DNA of 64,000 bases, from assembly GCA_026075535.2 (NCBI GenBank), contig AP026545.1:7936001-8000000 (forward strand), written 5' to 3'. Below, in pieces: positions 33,595-45,594 of the stretch; position 1 is the stretch's first letter, and the number at the start of each line of letters is the position of its first letter. A program made the position numbers and the translations under genes. Source of the stretch: Tricholoma matsutake (lineage: Eukaryota > Basidiomycota > Agaricomycetes > Agaricales > Tricholomataceae). Under the pieces are notes generated by a model that saw only the letters and a program-made list of their open reading frames with translations, ran no database searches and was not told the origin of the DNA.

Positions 33595-36500
33595 ATGTCT
33601 TCAACTCTTGAGAAACTTGTTCAAACTTTCGATGGATCAAATTACATTCAATGGGCCGACTCAATGAAGGCATGGCTCAGGTCTCAGGGCCTCTGGCAAA
33701 TAACTAGCAGGGCAGAGCAAAAACTGCCCCCGGTGCCTCCCTTGACGGCGACGAACGCTACTTTGGTAGTGGATGCTAATGCCAAGCTCCAGACCTGGAG
33801 CAACAAAAATGACCAGGCCATTGGTAGCCTAGTGCTCCGCCTGGCCCCCTCCATTCGGCAGCGTGCCAACTCAAAGGATACTGCTGAGGAGGTGTGGGAT
33901 CTCATCCGCACCGATTATGGTGTGGACGGCCCCTCCCAAGTCTTCGCGGACTTTAGGTCCGCAATAGCGATCAAGATCCCGGCTGTGAACCCTGCACCGG
34001 AGATTGCTAGAATGGCAGACAAATTTGAGCGCCTTACGGCTGCTAACGTCGCCATCCCCGAGCTAGTGCAAGCAATGATTCTACTTGCTGCGATGCCGCA
34101 CGAGTACGATTCCTTGTCCGCAACGGTCCTTAACACGACCGCTACTAGCGCCTTGACATTTAAACATGTCAAGGACTCCATTGTCGCTGAAGCCTCAAGG
34201 CGCACAGCAGTAGGAAAGCCCGCTGGCCAGCCTCAGGCCAACAAACTTTCTGCTGTTAAGCGCAAAGGGGGAAACCCCAAATGGCAGCCCAAAGAAGGGC
34301 AAAACAGCAACGGAGACTCGTCCCAAAAGTGTGGACAATGTGGGGACAGAAAGACTAAGGAGGAGAAGCCAAAGGATAAACATACCCACCTCGCCTCCAA
34401 AGCCTATACCACCATAAATGGTAATGGCACCATCATACCGCCGATGCTGCTTATACAGTGCATCGAAAGACGCGAACACACTCCCACAAGGGATCCTCGC
34501 CGCCGACCGCCTGCACAGGCATATACGGGCACGGCCTCTACCTCTCGTTTGGTTTATGCCGAATATCAGCAAGCTCGAGACACCCTCGAGCAAATGCAAC
34601 TTCTGCGCAGCACGAAAAATCTGCGACCGCTGGAAGAGCACCTGACGGTGCAAGAAGGAAAGAGAAGAAGGATAGAACCAGAACCCGAGTCTAGGATCGA
34701 GGAGGTAGAAGACGATACCGTCTCCCTTGGATCTGAACCTCCGGTGTCTGATGAGGAAGTGTGGAAAGCCATCGACGAAATGCTCGTCAATGAACCCCTT
34801 GATACAGGGGCGTATGATGACAGGTCAGTCCTTTTCCCTGTCACAAGCACTAAGATTAATATTCCTATGAATACAGCGAACTTTTCATGTGAAATTTTAC
34901 CGCTATTAAATGTATCATGGAATTATTTAGATCTTAATATATGTGCTATGTGTGCAAAGGGAGATTGTAAGAAAGGTGCCGACTGGATCATGGATTCAGG
35001 CGCATCAAAACACTTCACTGGTGAAATAAAAGATTTTGCTTCTTACGAGCCTTTACCGAGAAAGGACTCTACCTTGGTCCAAATGGCCACTGGTACTACT
35101 CATATAGTAGGAAAAGGAGCAGTCTTCATTAAACACCAGGTAGTATGTCACGGGAAGTCAGAGACGCGTGAAACGCGGTTATACCCCGTCTACTACATAC
35201 CCAACATTAATACTCGATTGATGTCAATGGGGGTCTTTTTACAAGACGGAAGTGATGTGCGTGGTTCCTCCGCACACATTTCATTTATCGAGCATGGAAA
35301 CCCAATCATGCATTGTGTCCCTCTAAGGAGGAATGACACGATCTATTGGGCTCGGACTCATATATTGAGCACCAAAAAGGTTAATGTCGCGACCATTTAT
35401 GTTGCTGACTACTTGACTTGGCATAGGCAACTTGGACACCCATCCAAAGAGGCGCTAGGGAAAATGCCTAAAAGCACCATAAAATTCCCAAGGAATTTAA
35501 TTATTCCTAAAGACAAAATTATATGTCCAGGGTGTGCAGAAGGGAAAATGACCTCAAAATCTTTTCCTGAGTCAGACTCACGAGCTGACAAATCCTTTGA
35601 ATTAATACATTCCGACCTAAAGGAACTCCCGGTACTATCGTACCACAAACATAAATACTTCGTTGTATTTCTGGATGACAAAATGTCACATATTTGGGTC
35701 CAATGTCTCAGAAAGAAATCTGACGCTGCTGCAGCGATTAGACAATTTCAAGTGATGGCTAAAACCCAATATGGCGCTACAATCAAGCACTGGCATGTCG
35801 ATCCAGGGGGGGAGTTCAAGGATCGTGAGCTACAAAAACAGCTCAAGGACTTAGGCATCAAAATAGAGATGTCTGCACCCCACGTTCATCAACAGAACGG
35901 GCGCGCAGAGCGCGCCATAAGGACAATAATGGAAAAGTCGCAAACCTTGCGATTCACCGCTTGTCTACCACAATCATGGTGGGAATTTTGCATAGAACAT
36001 GCAACACATTTATACAACCGAACCCCAATAAGGCGCCTGAAATGGCTGACACCTTTTGAGGACCTGACAAAGGTCTGCCCAGATCTAAACAATCTGAAGG
36101 TCTTCGGTTGTGGTGCTTATGTCTATCTACCAAAGGAAAAATGTCCAACAACATTATCTCCTCGATCGGAGTTAATGACGTACCTTGGAGTAGAAGATGG
36201 CATTAAAGCATATCGTTTCATGCGACAAAATGGCGCAATATTCATTGGTGCCATGGCACTATTTGATGAAACAATGTTCCCATGCTGTCCCGGAGCTAAA
36301 ACTCCTGCCAAGACAGACCTTGGTGATTTTCCACCTCCAGAACCAGAAGATGACAACCACTCATCTGGAACGGATGGCGATGACCCTATACCGCCACAAA
36401 ATCCGCCCCTTCCTCCATCATTAGAAGAAGATGATGATGATTTACCAAGCGAGCAAAAGGCGCATGACGATGCGACTAACGCTCCTCCTCCACCACCTCC

Positions 36501-38463
36501 AGTTAACACTGAGGACTTTCGTCCAAGACGTGAAGATCAACAGGAATGGCAGCAATTGCCCCATTGATCAGGCAGGCAGAGGAAAATCCCAAACCGTCCC
36601 GGCAATACCTATGGAGAACAGCGACTCCCCTCTGACATAGAGAGAGACATTGCGCGTGATCGATATTGGAAGAAGTCTGTGGGTCAAGATTCGGATCATA
36701 ACCGAACACGACCACGACCTCAACAGCAAGAACCGGTTGCTGGACCGAGTTTGGCACCCCATGAGAGTGTGCCCGATTCCAATAATCAAGAACATGATTA
36801 CCCAATGGGGGAACCGGACGAAGCAGGTTATATTAAAAAGATAACCAAGGAAGGTGGAGATGAGCTTATCCGCTGGCTGTTATCAAAAGCAGTCACACCA
36901 TCAAGCGGAAAAAGCCTAGTTCCAAACCAATTTTGCGATATTGCGCGCCTACCCCGGCAGCAGCAACTTGAGTGGAAACAGGCTTGTCATGAAGAGTTAG
37001 AGGCTCTTCGCAAGCGACAAGTCTATGATATCGTCGATCTTCCACATGATCAGAAAACGATCAAAAATAGATGGGTTTTCTCCATGAAATCGGACGGAAG
37101 AAAAGGAGCCAGACTTGTGGCCAAAGGCTTTTCACAAGTCGAAGGCGTTGACTTTGATGAGATTTTCTCACCAGTAGTCCACTACGAGACCATACGCCTC
37201 ATGTTTGCCCTTGCGTCTCTAGAAGGCATGTATATGACCGGTCTAGATGTAAAAACCGCATTTTTATATGGCAAACTTGATGAGGAGATCTATATGGATC
37301 AACCCGAGGGTTTCAGACTCGAGGGTAAAGAGCGCAAAGTAATGCGCTTACGCCGAGCATTGTATGGCCTTAAACAGGCTTCACTAGCATGGTGGAAAGA
37401 GCTAGAGGCATTTATGCGCACCATTGGGTTTGTGCGCGCCAGCTCCGATGCCGGCATCTTCATACACAAGGATCCTAAGACAGGCAGCATCATTATTGCG
37501 CTAGTCTATGTTGACGATGGCTTGTTCATGGGCAAGAACAAGAAACTTGTGGATGAAAAGAAGAATGCTTGCCTGAAGCATTGGGAGTGCCATAGTACTG
37601 AAAAAGTCACGGAATTCTTAGGCATGCGCGTCACCCAGACCGCTACAAAAGTCAAACTCGATCAAACAGAATATCTTGCCAAAGTGCTCGAGAGGTTCAA
37701 GATGACAAATGCCAAAGTTGCCCCCACTCTGCTCCCGACTGGCTACAAACCGTCGGAGAACACAGCGACACCAAACGCGGCGCTTAGATCAAAATATCAG
37801 TCTGTGATCAGATCTTTATTGTATCTGATGCTCCGAACATGACCTGATATCACTTACGCGGTAATCAAGATGTCGCAATTCTCGGCTAATCCTAGCCAAG
37901 AACATCTAGACAAAGCAATGTACATAATGCGCTATCTGGTGGGAACCCAGAAGTACAGTATAGTCTATGATGGAGAGAAATCCGAGGGGCTGCAGGCCTT
38001 CACAGATTCTGATTGGGCAGCTGACACTGTCAAGCGCCGATCTACAACGGGTTACTTTGCTACTCTGGCGAGTGGCATTGTGTGCTGGCAGTCCCATTTA
38101 CAAAAAACTGTAGCACTGTCATCCACAGAAGCCGAATATATGGCTCTCTCCGACACTTGTCGGCAGATAGTGTGGATAGAGTCCTTATTCCAGGAACTTG
38201 GATATACACTGAAGCGCGTACCAATCTGCGCTGATAATCAGGGATCCATCTTTATTGGATCAAATCCAGTTCAGGAAAGAAGGACCAAACATATAGACAT
38301 TCGCTACCACTACACCCGCGAATGCATAGAAAATGACAAAGTCACAGTCGTTTTCATTCCTGGAAGTGATAATCCGGCTGACATGTTCACAAAGAACCTT
38401 GGCGCCGTCCTATTCAGGAAATTTAGAGACTCTCTCGGAATTACTTTCGAGATTCAAACTTAG
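33595..38463 (+). pseudogene. Copia-2 gag-pol polyprotein with two TGA stops
   Basis: The start at 33595 (MSSTLEKLVQTFDGSNYIQW) is preferred over an ATG 33 bases upstream because this is the usual gag N-terminus. In order: gag; a reduced Cys cluster (KCGQCGDRK) instead of a full zinc knuckle; protease WIMDSGASKHFTG; integrase WHRQLGHPSKEALGK, CPGCAEGKM, SDLKELP, VDPGGEFKD and QQNGRAERAI; reverse transcriptase MTGLDVKTAFLYGKLDEEIY and VYVDDGLFMG; RNase H FTDSDWAADTVKRRSTTGYF and STEAEYMALSD. The TGA codons at 36565 and 37840 both stand where arginine fits (LRT-stop-PDITYAV). There is no frameshift in about 4.9 kb. Confidence 0.95.
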
Positions 38464-38481
38464 CTGCTTAGAGCGCTGTAC

Positions 38482-38495
38482 AGTTTGAGGGGGGG
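38482..38495 (+). other. Copia-2 polypurine tract
   Basis: TTTGAGGGGGGG immediately before the 3' LTR, the plus-strand priming site. Confidence 0.75.
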
Positions 38496-38769
38496 TGTTG
38501 AAATTAATCCCAGTGATGCATGCTGTATACATGAGGCAATACATGCAGCATACGCATGTTACTGCGCTTACTGCGCATACATGTGGTAAACACATTCCTG
38601 AGTCATGTGACGTCCTTATTATTATGTATATAAGGAGAACCTGTACCATAGTAGGAATACAGTGTTCTTACCTCTGCTAACCCTAGCTGTAAGTCTAAGT
38701 AAACCCCAGGTAGGTTGTAAGGAACGAGTTGTCTCTTCCACTGTGCAGTGTATATAGTCTGCTCCAACA
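38496..38769 (+). repeat. 3' LTR of Copia-2
   Basis: Identical to the 5' LTR except ATGTGG for ATGCGG and CAGTG for CAGCG. Confidence 0.96.
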
Positions 38770-38839
38770 ATTGCAGTGGTACTAGGCTAATGAGGCCAAA
38801 TGTGGCCTCGATACTGGCGTGGGAACTCGATACCAGCTA

Positions 38840-39038
38840 TCGAGACCACAAACACGGTTACAGCTATTTGCAGAACGATAGGCCCTTTGGCCCATCAATG
38901 AGCCGATAAACATTTGGCACATCACATCACTGATGGAACAAACAAAAAGAAAAAAGACATAAACAAGCCGTTTTCGAAAGGGCCTATCGTTCTGCAAATG
39001 GCTGTACCGCGCCCAAATCGAGACCACAAACACGGTTA
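38840..39038. repeat. Inverted-repeat element flanked by 21-bp direct repeats
   Basis: Arms 38860-38890 and 38975-39005 are inverted copies over about 30 bases (ACAGCTATTTGCAGAACGAT against its complement). They are enclosed by a 21-base direct repeat beginning TCGAGACCACAAACACGG (38840-38860, 39018-39038). The 84-base centre is A-rich and has no ORF. It could be a miniature transposon or a recombination product. Confidence 0.7.
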
Positions 39039-39139
39039 CCGCGCCCAAAAAGGCTCAAATACCCTGTTTACCGTCCATTTTTGCAAGAATTCCAACAGCT
39101 ATTGACTAAAGAGAACATATGACGACCAGGGGGAATGTG

Positions 39140-39891
39140 GTATCTCACTTACAGAGCCAAATGAGTTTGACAGCAGGCCAGTATAAACAATATCGGACGA
39201 AAGTTGCCAGTGTTTCTCATACTGCACATAAGTAGTGGCTTCGTCAATTGGACCTCAGACGCAAACAGAGAGTGAAACGGCAGACTCCGGTCAGAGCGCT
39301 GGTAAGACCCTTACAATGCAACACATCCCCTATGTACCACGATAGTCTCAGGATAATTAAAAATTGTTAGGGCTGTCCAGCGAGAAGGATACGCACGAGT
39401 CGTTACTCGACTAAGAAGCTAGAAAAGCTTACCCTGCCAAACAAACTCACCATATTTATGGGGAATCTGTGTTGGAGCATAAGACGCAAACAGAGTCGTG
39501 ATGACCGTAGCATATTGAGAATCTACAGCGGAGAGACATAGAGTGACGTCGTCATACTGTCAAAACAACATACCTGTAAGATGTAATGATCCATGCCTTA
39601 CAAACGGGCCGTGGCAATGCCATAACGCTGGTATAGAAACGTCAACTTTGATATTCGATGTTGGAAGGAAGAGAATACATATAGTTCATGATGTTAATGA
39701 TCAGCACGACTAGTAGGATCCTCGTACCTAATTTCTTCATGAGTTTGCGTTCAGCAAGTAGTCTCTCCTGAGAACCTGGTTTCGGCCAGAGGAAGAAGAC
39801 TCCTTTGACTGTGAAATTGGTTGATTTCGATGACAATGTCCTCATTCTCTTTCTCGGCCACTGAGTGAGGCCGGTTTGCCGGATAGTCCAT
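39140..39891 (-). pseudogene. Major facilitator transporter remnant (anion:cation symporter type)
   Basis: From an ATG at 39891 the reading is MDYPANRPHSVAEKENEDIV. After a frame change or small intron comes SQERLLAERKLMKKLGTRIL, LVVLIINIMNYM, matching the E-R-x-L-x-RK-x-D-xR-ILP start and first helix of Dal5/Tna1-like permeases. A further exon near 39450-39540 reads YATVITTLFASYAPTQIP, like the second helix. Later helices are missing or unreadable, and the first helix lost the conserved Asp-Arg after NY. Truncated; lies at the border with the transposon cluster. Confidence 0.5.
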
Positions 39892-40606
39892 AGTGGGCCA
39901 AAAACGATCTATCGCGGCACCTAGCTTTACAGTCTTGAAGCCCAAGGTGGACGAGAAAATCCGCTGATATGAACTTAAACTGAAATTCAAGCGAAAAAAG
40001 TCCACGACTGGCATCTGAATGCATAAACACCGGACCAGGTAAGGGTTTTCTCAGAATAACGTGAATTATATATACCGAAAGTTGTCTGGCAAAAGCGGCG
40101 AGTGAGTGATTGGCAAACGATAAGCATGACGAAGACGCTCTTGCCACACACGGAAGATACTCACGAATGCCCTATATGAGCGTAAGACTTCGGTATATGC
40201 GGTAACGAATACTTTCATAAGTTGAACACCTGCGTTAGTCTATATCAAAGACAAGTAAAATCGACTATCGTTTTGTTCCATTCGAACGGCGTTTCTTCAC
40301 CTGCCAAACGAAAAACTCAGATCAGCCACCCAGTTCTAGGCTTCAGGAAAGAAACTTCGATATTAATACCCAGTTGAATACTCATCTCGATCGCAAGTAT
40401 TACATAAACACCGAATACACCAGTATCAAATGCGTTGTCCATAGTCCATGCGTGAGGAATAATTCAGAAATACGTGCTCCAATACGAAAAGAGTCTAACT
40501 CAAGAACCTTTGCATGGCGTTGGGGGAAGCGTGGCGTTCACTGCATTCCATGCACTAACGACCGAGGTTTATAAATACAACGATACATGAACAAAAAGTA
40601 GGGCGC
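39892..40606. other. Intergenic sequence
   Basis: No recognised gene. It lies downstream of the glucanase and upstream of the transporter remnant, and should hold the glucanase 3' UTR. Confidence 0.5.
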
Positions 40607-43600
40607 TCACTCCGGATATTGACAACCAGCAACAGGACTACATGAAGTAAAAGTCAGCCATAAGCGATAGTAAGATGAGGGCAAGGGGTTGTGTAATTCT
40701 TACACAAAAGCCAAAGCGCTATCGGCTTTGTTGTTCCATCCATCACCCACTACTGCTGATGGTGCAGCAGTGAACGTAGGTGCAAACAGTGACTTTATCT
40801 TCCCTGTTGCAGTGTACGTAGGTAGCAGTGTCATTTGTGCACCAGAGAAGGAAGGAGAAAGGGTTGATGGTGGGAAGGTGTGGGAGGATCTCTGAACAGG
40901 ATTAATCGTCCCGGCTCCAGGCTTCAAATGCATATTAGTATGGTGCGTCAGGATTATGAGCTCGGCGCACCCCTCCAGTAGCTGTATGCGCGTATGTTCC
41001 ATCAAATAACTGTGAAGAGCCTAGAACAGAGGCGCAGTGACCAACAGCTTCTCTTGGATCTGTCAGATTGGAATCAGATATATCAAACATTTGTTAAAAG
41101 GACGAAAAATACCTTGCGGGATCCAGCCCTGCTGTAGGCCTAATTTGTAGTGCCAGAGAGGACTGGACGAAGTACCAAGGACGGTAGAATTTCCTATCTT
41201 CCACGTCCAGAAAAAGAAATTCTGCAAAGCATCCATCGACGCAAGCGTGACCTGCTTCAAGGCAGCGATCAACGTAGCGTTGTAGGACTGACACAAGAAG
41301 GTCAGTCATGTGACTATGCTACTTGAATCGAAGACGCCGAGCTCACGCTCCAATTGTCCCAAGGTGCACACTCCGGATATCCAGCACTACTCCCGATTCC
41401 ATTCAACCTGTGACAAATAAATGTTTGGTCATGTGTCGATGCATCATTGAAGGTCTGCTACAAACCATAAACCACAATCATTAATAGCCGAAGAAAATTC
41501 CCCGCCCAATGTCACACCAAATGCTTTCTGGGATTGATTGGTCGCGATTGCCCAGGCGCTGAGAATGATCACAATCCCATATCAATTGTTACAAATCTAC
41601 GAAAAATACGTACCAAGGTTTGATCGCCATAACTTCGGCGCTACTGTGTACGTGAGTCAGCATGAGTCGGTTCAGCTCATCCATGGGCACTCACGAGCTG
41701 TGATCACCTGTGAAAGCGAGGTACTGAAGAACGAAGCCATCATGAATATCGCAAATATTCCTGCCCAGATATACGTACTGGGTGCTGATCAAGGGCTATC
41801 CTATCAGCGCCTGCGAGGAACCTGAAACATGAGTCAACACGATAAATATGCTAATTTGAAAAGACAAACTAACCCCTCCCAGATTGCAGGCTACAAATCA
41901 GTGATTAGTATTGATGCTAAAACGTCGTAGGAAGAATTCATACTCCCTGAAAGCCTTCATGGATAGCGATGTAGGGTCCTGCTCCGGAACCAGTACCTCT
42001 GCGATGCGTGCTGTCGGGAAGGATAATGTGTTTGACAGGAAAATGGCGTACGTGGACTTCCTGATGGCTTCATAGGCCGCAAAATAAAAGCTTTGTACTG
42101 GAATTTCTCCGACAGTAGCCCACAGGATCTCGTTCACGATACCCACGCTAAAAGCGGAGTAGATATTAAAGAAATAGGAATTGAACAAGGATCTCAATGC
42201 TCACATGCCGACAACATCCCGATATTGATCTTGACTGACGAACTGGGTAATTATCCGAAGATACGTAAGCGTGCGCTGAGCGTTTGCGATTCCCATCGTG
42301 CCGTGCATGCTTTTATGGAAAAGAGCGGAGACGTTTGCTACATTGTCGGAATCGATGAGCACGATACATACAAATTAACGCTGCCGCCTGGTAAAGCGCA
42401 CTGTGTCAGTAGATACACTTCAGCTATCATGAAGAGACAGTGACTTTTTCCAGAGTGATTCTAGGAAGCGATCAAATCACGGAGCCGCTTCCAGTTCGAC
42501 GGAAACGGGACTTACCCATCCGTTCTGACTCCCCGGAAGAGCATGCAAATCGAGGTAGATACGGATCCCGTACTTCCGCGCCCACTGTATGCTGGATACA
42601 ATAGATAAGCTTCATGTAGGCAGCGCTGATCGTTTCATCTTACGCCTTGAGGAAATATGTCCATGATGTTCCGACCAAGAATGGTTCGTTGTTGATGGCT
42701 TCAATCGCCCAGAAACCAATCGGAATTCGTACCCAATTTAGACCTGCGGCTGAAAAGGTAATTGCACGTAAACGAACATTAGTTTGAGAACGAAGCTGAA
42801 ACTGAACCAACCAACTATGTCCGCGAAATCCTTTTCAGTCTAAATAATCTGCCGGTGTATAAGGTTCATCCAACTGGAAAGTTATCACTTACGATGAATG
42901 AAGAATAGTGAGCTTCCATTTCCTTAGCAAGGCCTACCCCCATTGCTATGGAAAGTGTCCATTCATCGGTTACCGCAACGTTATTACTGTTGATGTACTT
43001 TTCGTACAAAGCAGGGCAAATGAATGGTTCGGTAACTCCATCCAGCTTTCAGGCAGGAATGGTTTCGGCAGACGAAGAACGCTTACCTAGCCAACCACTT
43101 CATAATAAAGGAAAATGTGCAGGTGAGAAAATCTGATAGGTAAGAGATTTTGATTATTCTTACCCTAGATTGACACCTCGAGCAATATCTGTACCCCAAA
43201 TCCAATCCTCGGTGCCGATTCGTTTGCTCCAGCTCTGTGCTTTGCCCCCTACAGCAAATGGAGTCTTGGGATCAGCAGCCCAGTCACCTCCAAAGTTATT
43301 CGTGTATGTGAACGATGTGCCATCTTCCAACGTAATTCTGCTACCCGACTTGCCGGAAGTTTGGGAATTGTTGGACGGTGAACTGCCATTGGCTGGTGAG
43401 GTTCCGTTCGTTTTCCTGGCTGTGAGAGCCACAGGTATGGCAATTGCGGCAGCAATCATAATAAAGACCGATATCGATAGAGAAATGAACAAAATCTTTT
43501 TTTTGCGTGATATGTAAACCTTCGGGTCTTGGCGCGTGAGTTTAGCGGACGAGCTATTGTTCACAGGAGTCGGTGAATTGAATCGGTACTACAAGGCGAG

Positions 43601-43766
43601 TTCAAGGGATCCTGATATCATCATATGTTGATCAACTCGCCATGTCAACCTCAGACCCTTCAACCCACAATTGGGGCGTGTTCATTTGCTTGTTGCTAGG
43701 AGACAAAGGACCTGGGCTCGTCATCTCGTGGGTATCGTGGATTGAGACTTGGTTGTAGTATGCCAT
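40607..43766 (-). CDS. Glucan 1,3-beta-glucosidase, GH5, membrane-anchored
   Basis: Spliced, about ten exons. The ATG at 43766 opens MAYYNQVSIHDTHEM. The next exon has a basic stretch then one hydrophobic helix (KKILFISLSISVFIMIAAAI), a type II anchor, and a Ser/Asn/Gly-rich stalk. The catalytic domain starts RGVNLGGWLVTEPF, reached only if an 11-base exon at 43087-43097 is used. Then come AGLNWVRIPIGFWAIEA, ARKYGIRIYLDLHALPGSQN, VGIVNEI (acid/base Glu region) and ASMDALQNFFFWTWKIGN. The last exon ends PVAGCQYPE and stop. The enzyme trims beta-1,3-glucan at the cell surface in wall remodelling. The conserved M-N-E-P reads VNEI, a change at or next to the catalytic acid motif, which could also be a misplaced splice. 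Confidence 0.88.
43087..43097 (-). other. 11-base microexon of the GH5 gene
   Basis: TGGTTGGCTAG between an ATGAAG acceptor and a GTAAGC donor. It is needed to join RGVNLG to the following VTEPF and give the conserved GGWLVTEPF. Confidence 0.7.
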
Positions 43767-43977
43767 GGTGGTAGAAGGGAGAAGACGTCGAAAGCATGGC
43801 GTAAACGTTGTTGAAATCGATTTATTATAAATTGAACGACGGAGCGGCTATAGGTGCCATAATTATGTAATAGGCATCAACCCTTTGCTAACCCTGCGCT
43901 TGAATATTAGTCGGGACTTGTTAACATAAAAGTATGTACATACTATACGTACAACACGCCAATGTATACGTTAGTGC

Positions 43978-45062
43978 CTATGTCAGATTATCACGATCCA
44001 TCCGTCTCCGCTTCCGTTCTTGATCCTCAAGAATTAATCTCTCTGCCGCCGTCATTGGAGCTGGCCGCTTCTTCTCATTCGCCTTCTCAGAATCACCAGC
44101 GCTAGACCCTGACTTAAAGGCGTTCGGCCGCTTTAGGGGATTCGCTTTCAATGGATTGACCTTCAAAGGATTCTTGAAGCCAGCGGATGGTGTTGACGAA
44201 GGGGCGGCGGCGGCGGTGGCGGCGGTGGCTGGAGCCGTAGGTTTTGCTGAGAAGGATAGGACGACTTTCTCAACTCCTTCGTCACGCGTTAGGCCTTCTT
44301 CTACAGGAGAAGAATTGTCGTTAGAACCTGACAATTCGACCTCCGCTGCTGCTCGCTCTATTTGTTCTGCGATCAGCATTCGCTCCCGTTGCTCGTCCGA
44401 AGTTGTGGCACGGTCTTTCTTCAAAGAAGCCTCCTGACGAAATTCATGCGATAAATCAAGACTGCTCGGTGAATGACTGACGCATTTTGTACGTACTGCC
44501 TTTGCCAACGCTTTCGGACTACTATCAATCCATGCGATAAACCAACCCTTCTCGGTCTCATCAACTCTCCCCACACCCGTCCTACCCAAGTGCTTAACAA
44601 ATTCAGTAAGGGTAACCCAGCGAGTCGCGTTCATATGCAGATGGTGTTTATCTGCAATGTACTCCTGGTAAACCTGATTCGCTCGGACACGTTTTGTCCC
44701 AAACCTGGATGATACAACGTCAGTGTACTAAATAAAAACGTCTCAGGCACAGACGTACCTCCGCGAAAGGAGAGAGACGAATTCAGATTGGAATTGACCC
44801 GAGAAGTCCGATATATGTTTTCCTGCATGCTCCCCAACCACCAACATCTGTCGTAGATGAGCCTCGCTCTGAGTATGACATTTGAATCCGTTTTCATCTC
44901 TGCACTGCTTCTCGCAGACTTGGCAGTACCATCTCAAGCGTTGAAGCCCCTTCGACTTCATCTTGTTAGCGAGATATTTGGGAGTACCGACTGTGATTAA
45001 CATTCAGCTGAGCATCTTTTTTCTTGACATTAAACGAAGAATTTACCTTCTGCTCGTGGCAT
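43978..45062 (-). CDS. KIN17: KIN17 DNA/RNA-binding protein
   Basis: Three exons (45062-45047, 44990-44759, 44704-43978) give 324 residues. The start is MPRAE, then VGTPKYLANKMKSKGLQRLR and a C2H2 finger (WYCQVCEKQCRDENGFKCHT). The winged-helix KIN17 domain follows (QFQSEFVSLLSRRFGTKRVR, HMNATRWVTLTEFVKHLGRT, GKGWFIAWID-type). The tail is disordered: Ala/Pro repeats, three NPLK units (KVNPLKANPLKRPN), and a basic end (ERKRRRMDR). It lacks the C-terminal SH3-like pair of the animal protein, as usual in fungi. The nuclear protein is linked to replication, DNA damage response and pre-mRNA processing. Confidence 0.93.
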
Positions 45063-45594
45063 TTTGATAAATATCGCTGTGTAACAAGTAAAAATTTGAG
45101 GGTATTGAAGTCCTGTTGAAGTCTGACGAAGGCCGGAGCGGCTGTGCTCAGACTGTTTACATCTGTTGGGATCTGACTGCCTTGCAAACGGTATTTGTTG
45201 GTGCCGGTAAGTATATACTTGTATGTAAGATGTTATAGCAACAGGTTTGTACTAGTAACCTGACGTAAATTCTCATCCAGGATCATGGTTTCTGGGATAT
45301 ATAGATGGTTATCGTACGGAGATGAATCACGACATTCTGAAAATTAATTCTCCAGATATATATAGTTGACTACGAACAGAACGCCGGCGCTCAAGTAATT
45401 TAATATCAGACATGTCGATAAATTTGAAGCCAAGGCAACGACTGGCAACGATCATGGTATATTCCGAAATGAGTGTCAAAGCTAGACCATCCGATACTAA
45501 ATTAAGGTAATCAAACCTTTTCGTGTGATTAAATGGATATTGCTATTAGAGGCGTTGGACAGGTGAATAGATTCAAGTGAGTCGCTATGACGCT

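Larger units (their letters stand above)
33072..38769 (+). mobile_element. Ty1/copia retrotransposon (Copia-2), nearly intact
   Basis: LTRs of 274 bases (33072-33345, 38496-38769), TGTTGAAATT...CTCCAACA, and the 5-base duplication ATTGC (33067-33071, 38770-38774). The LTRs differ at two positions only, both C to T (or G to A) changes at CpG. The single gag-pol frame is broken by only two TGA codons. This is the youngest insertion in the window. Confidence 0.97.
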
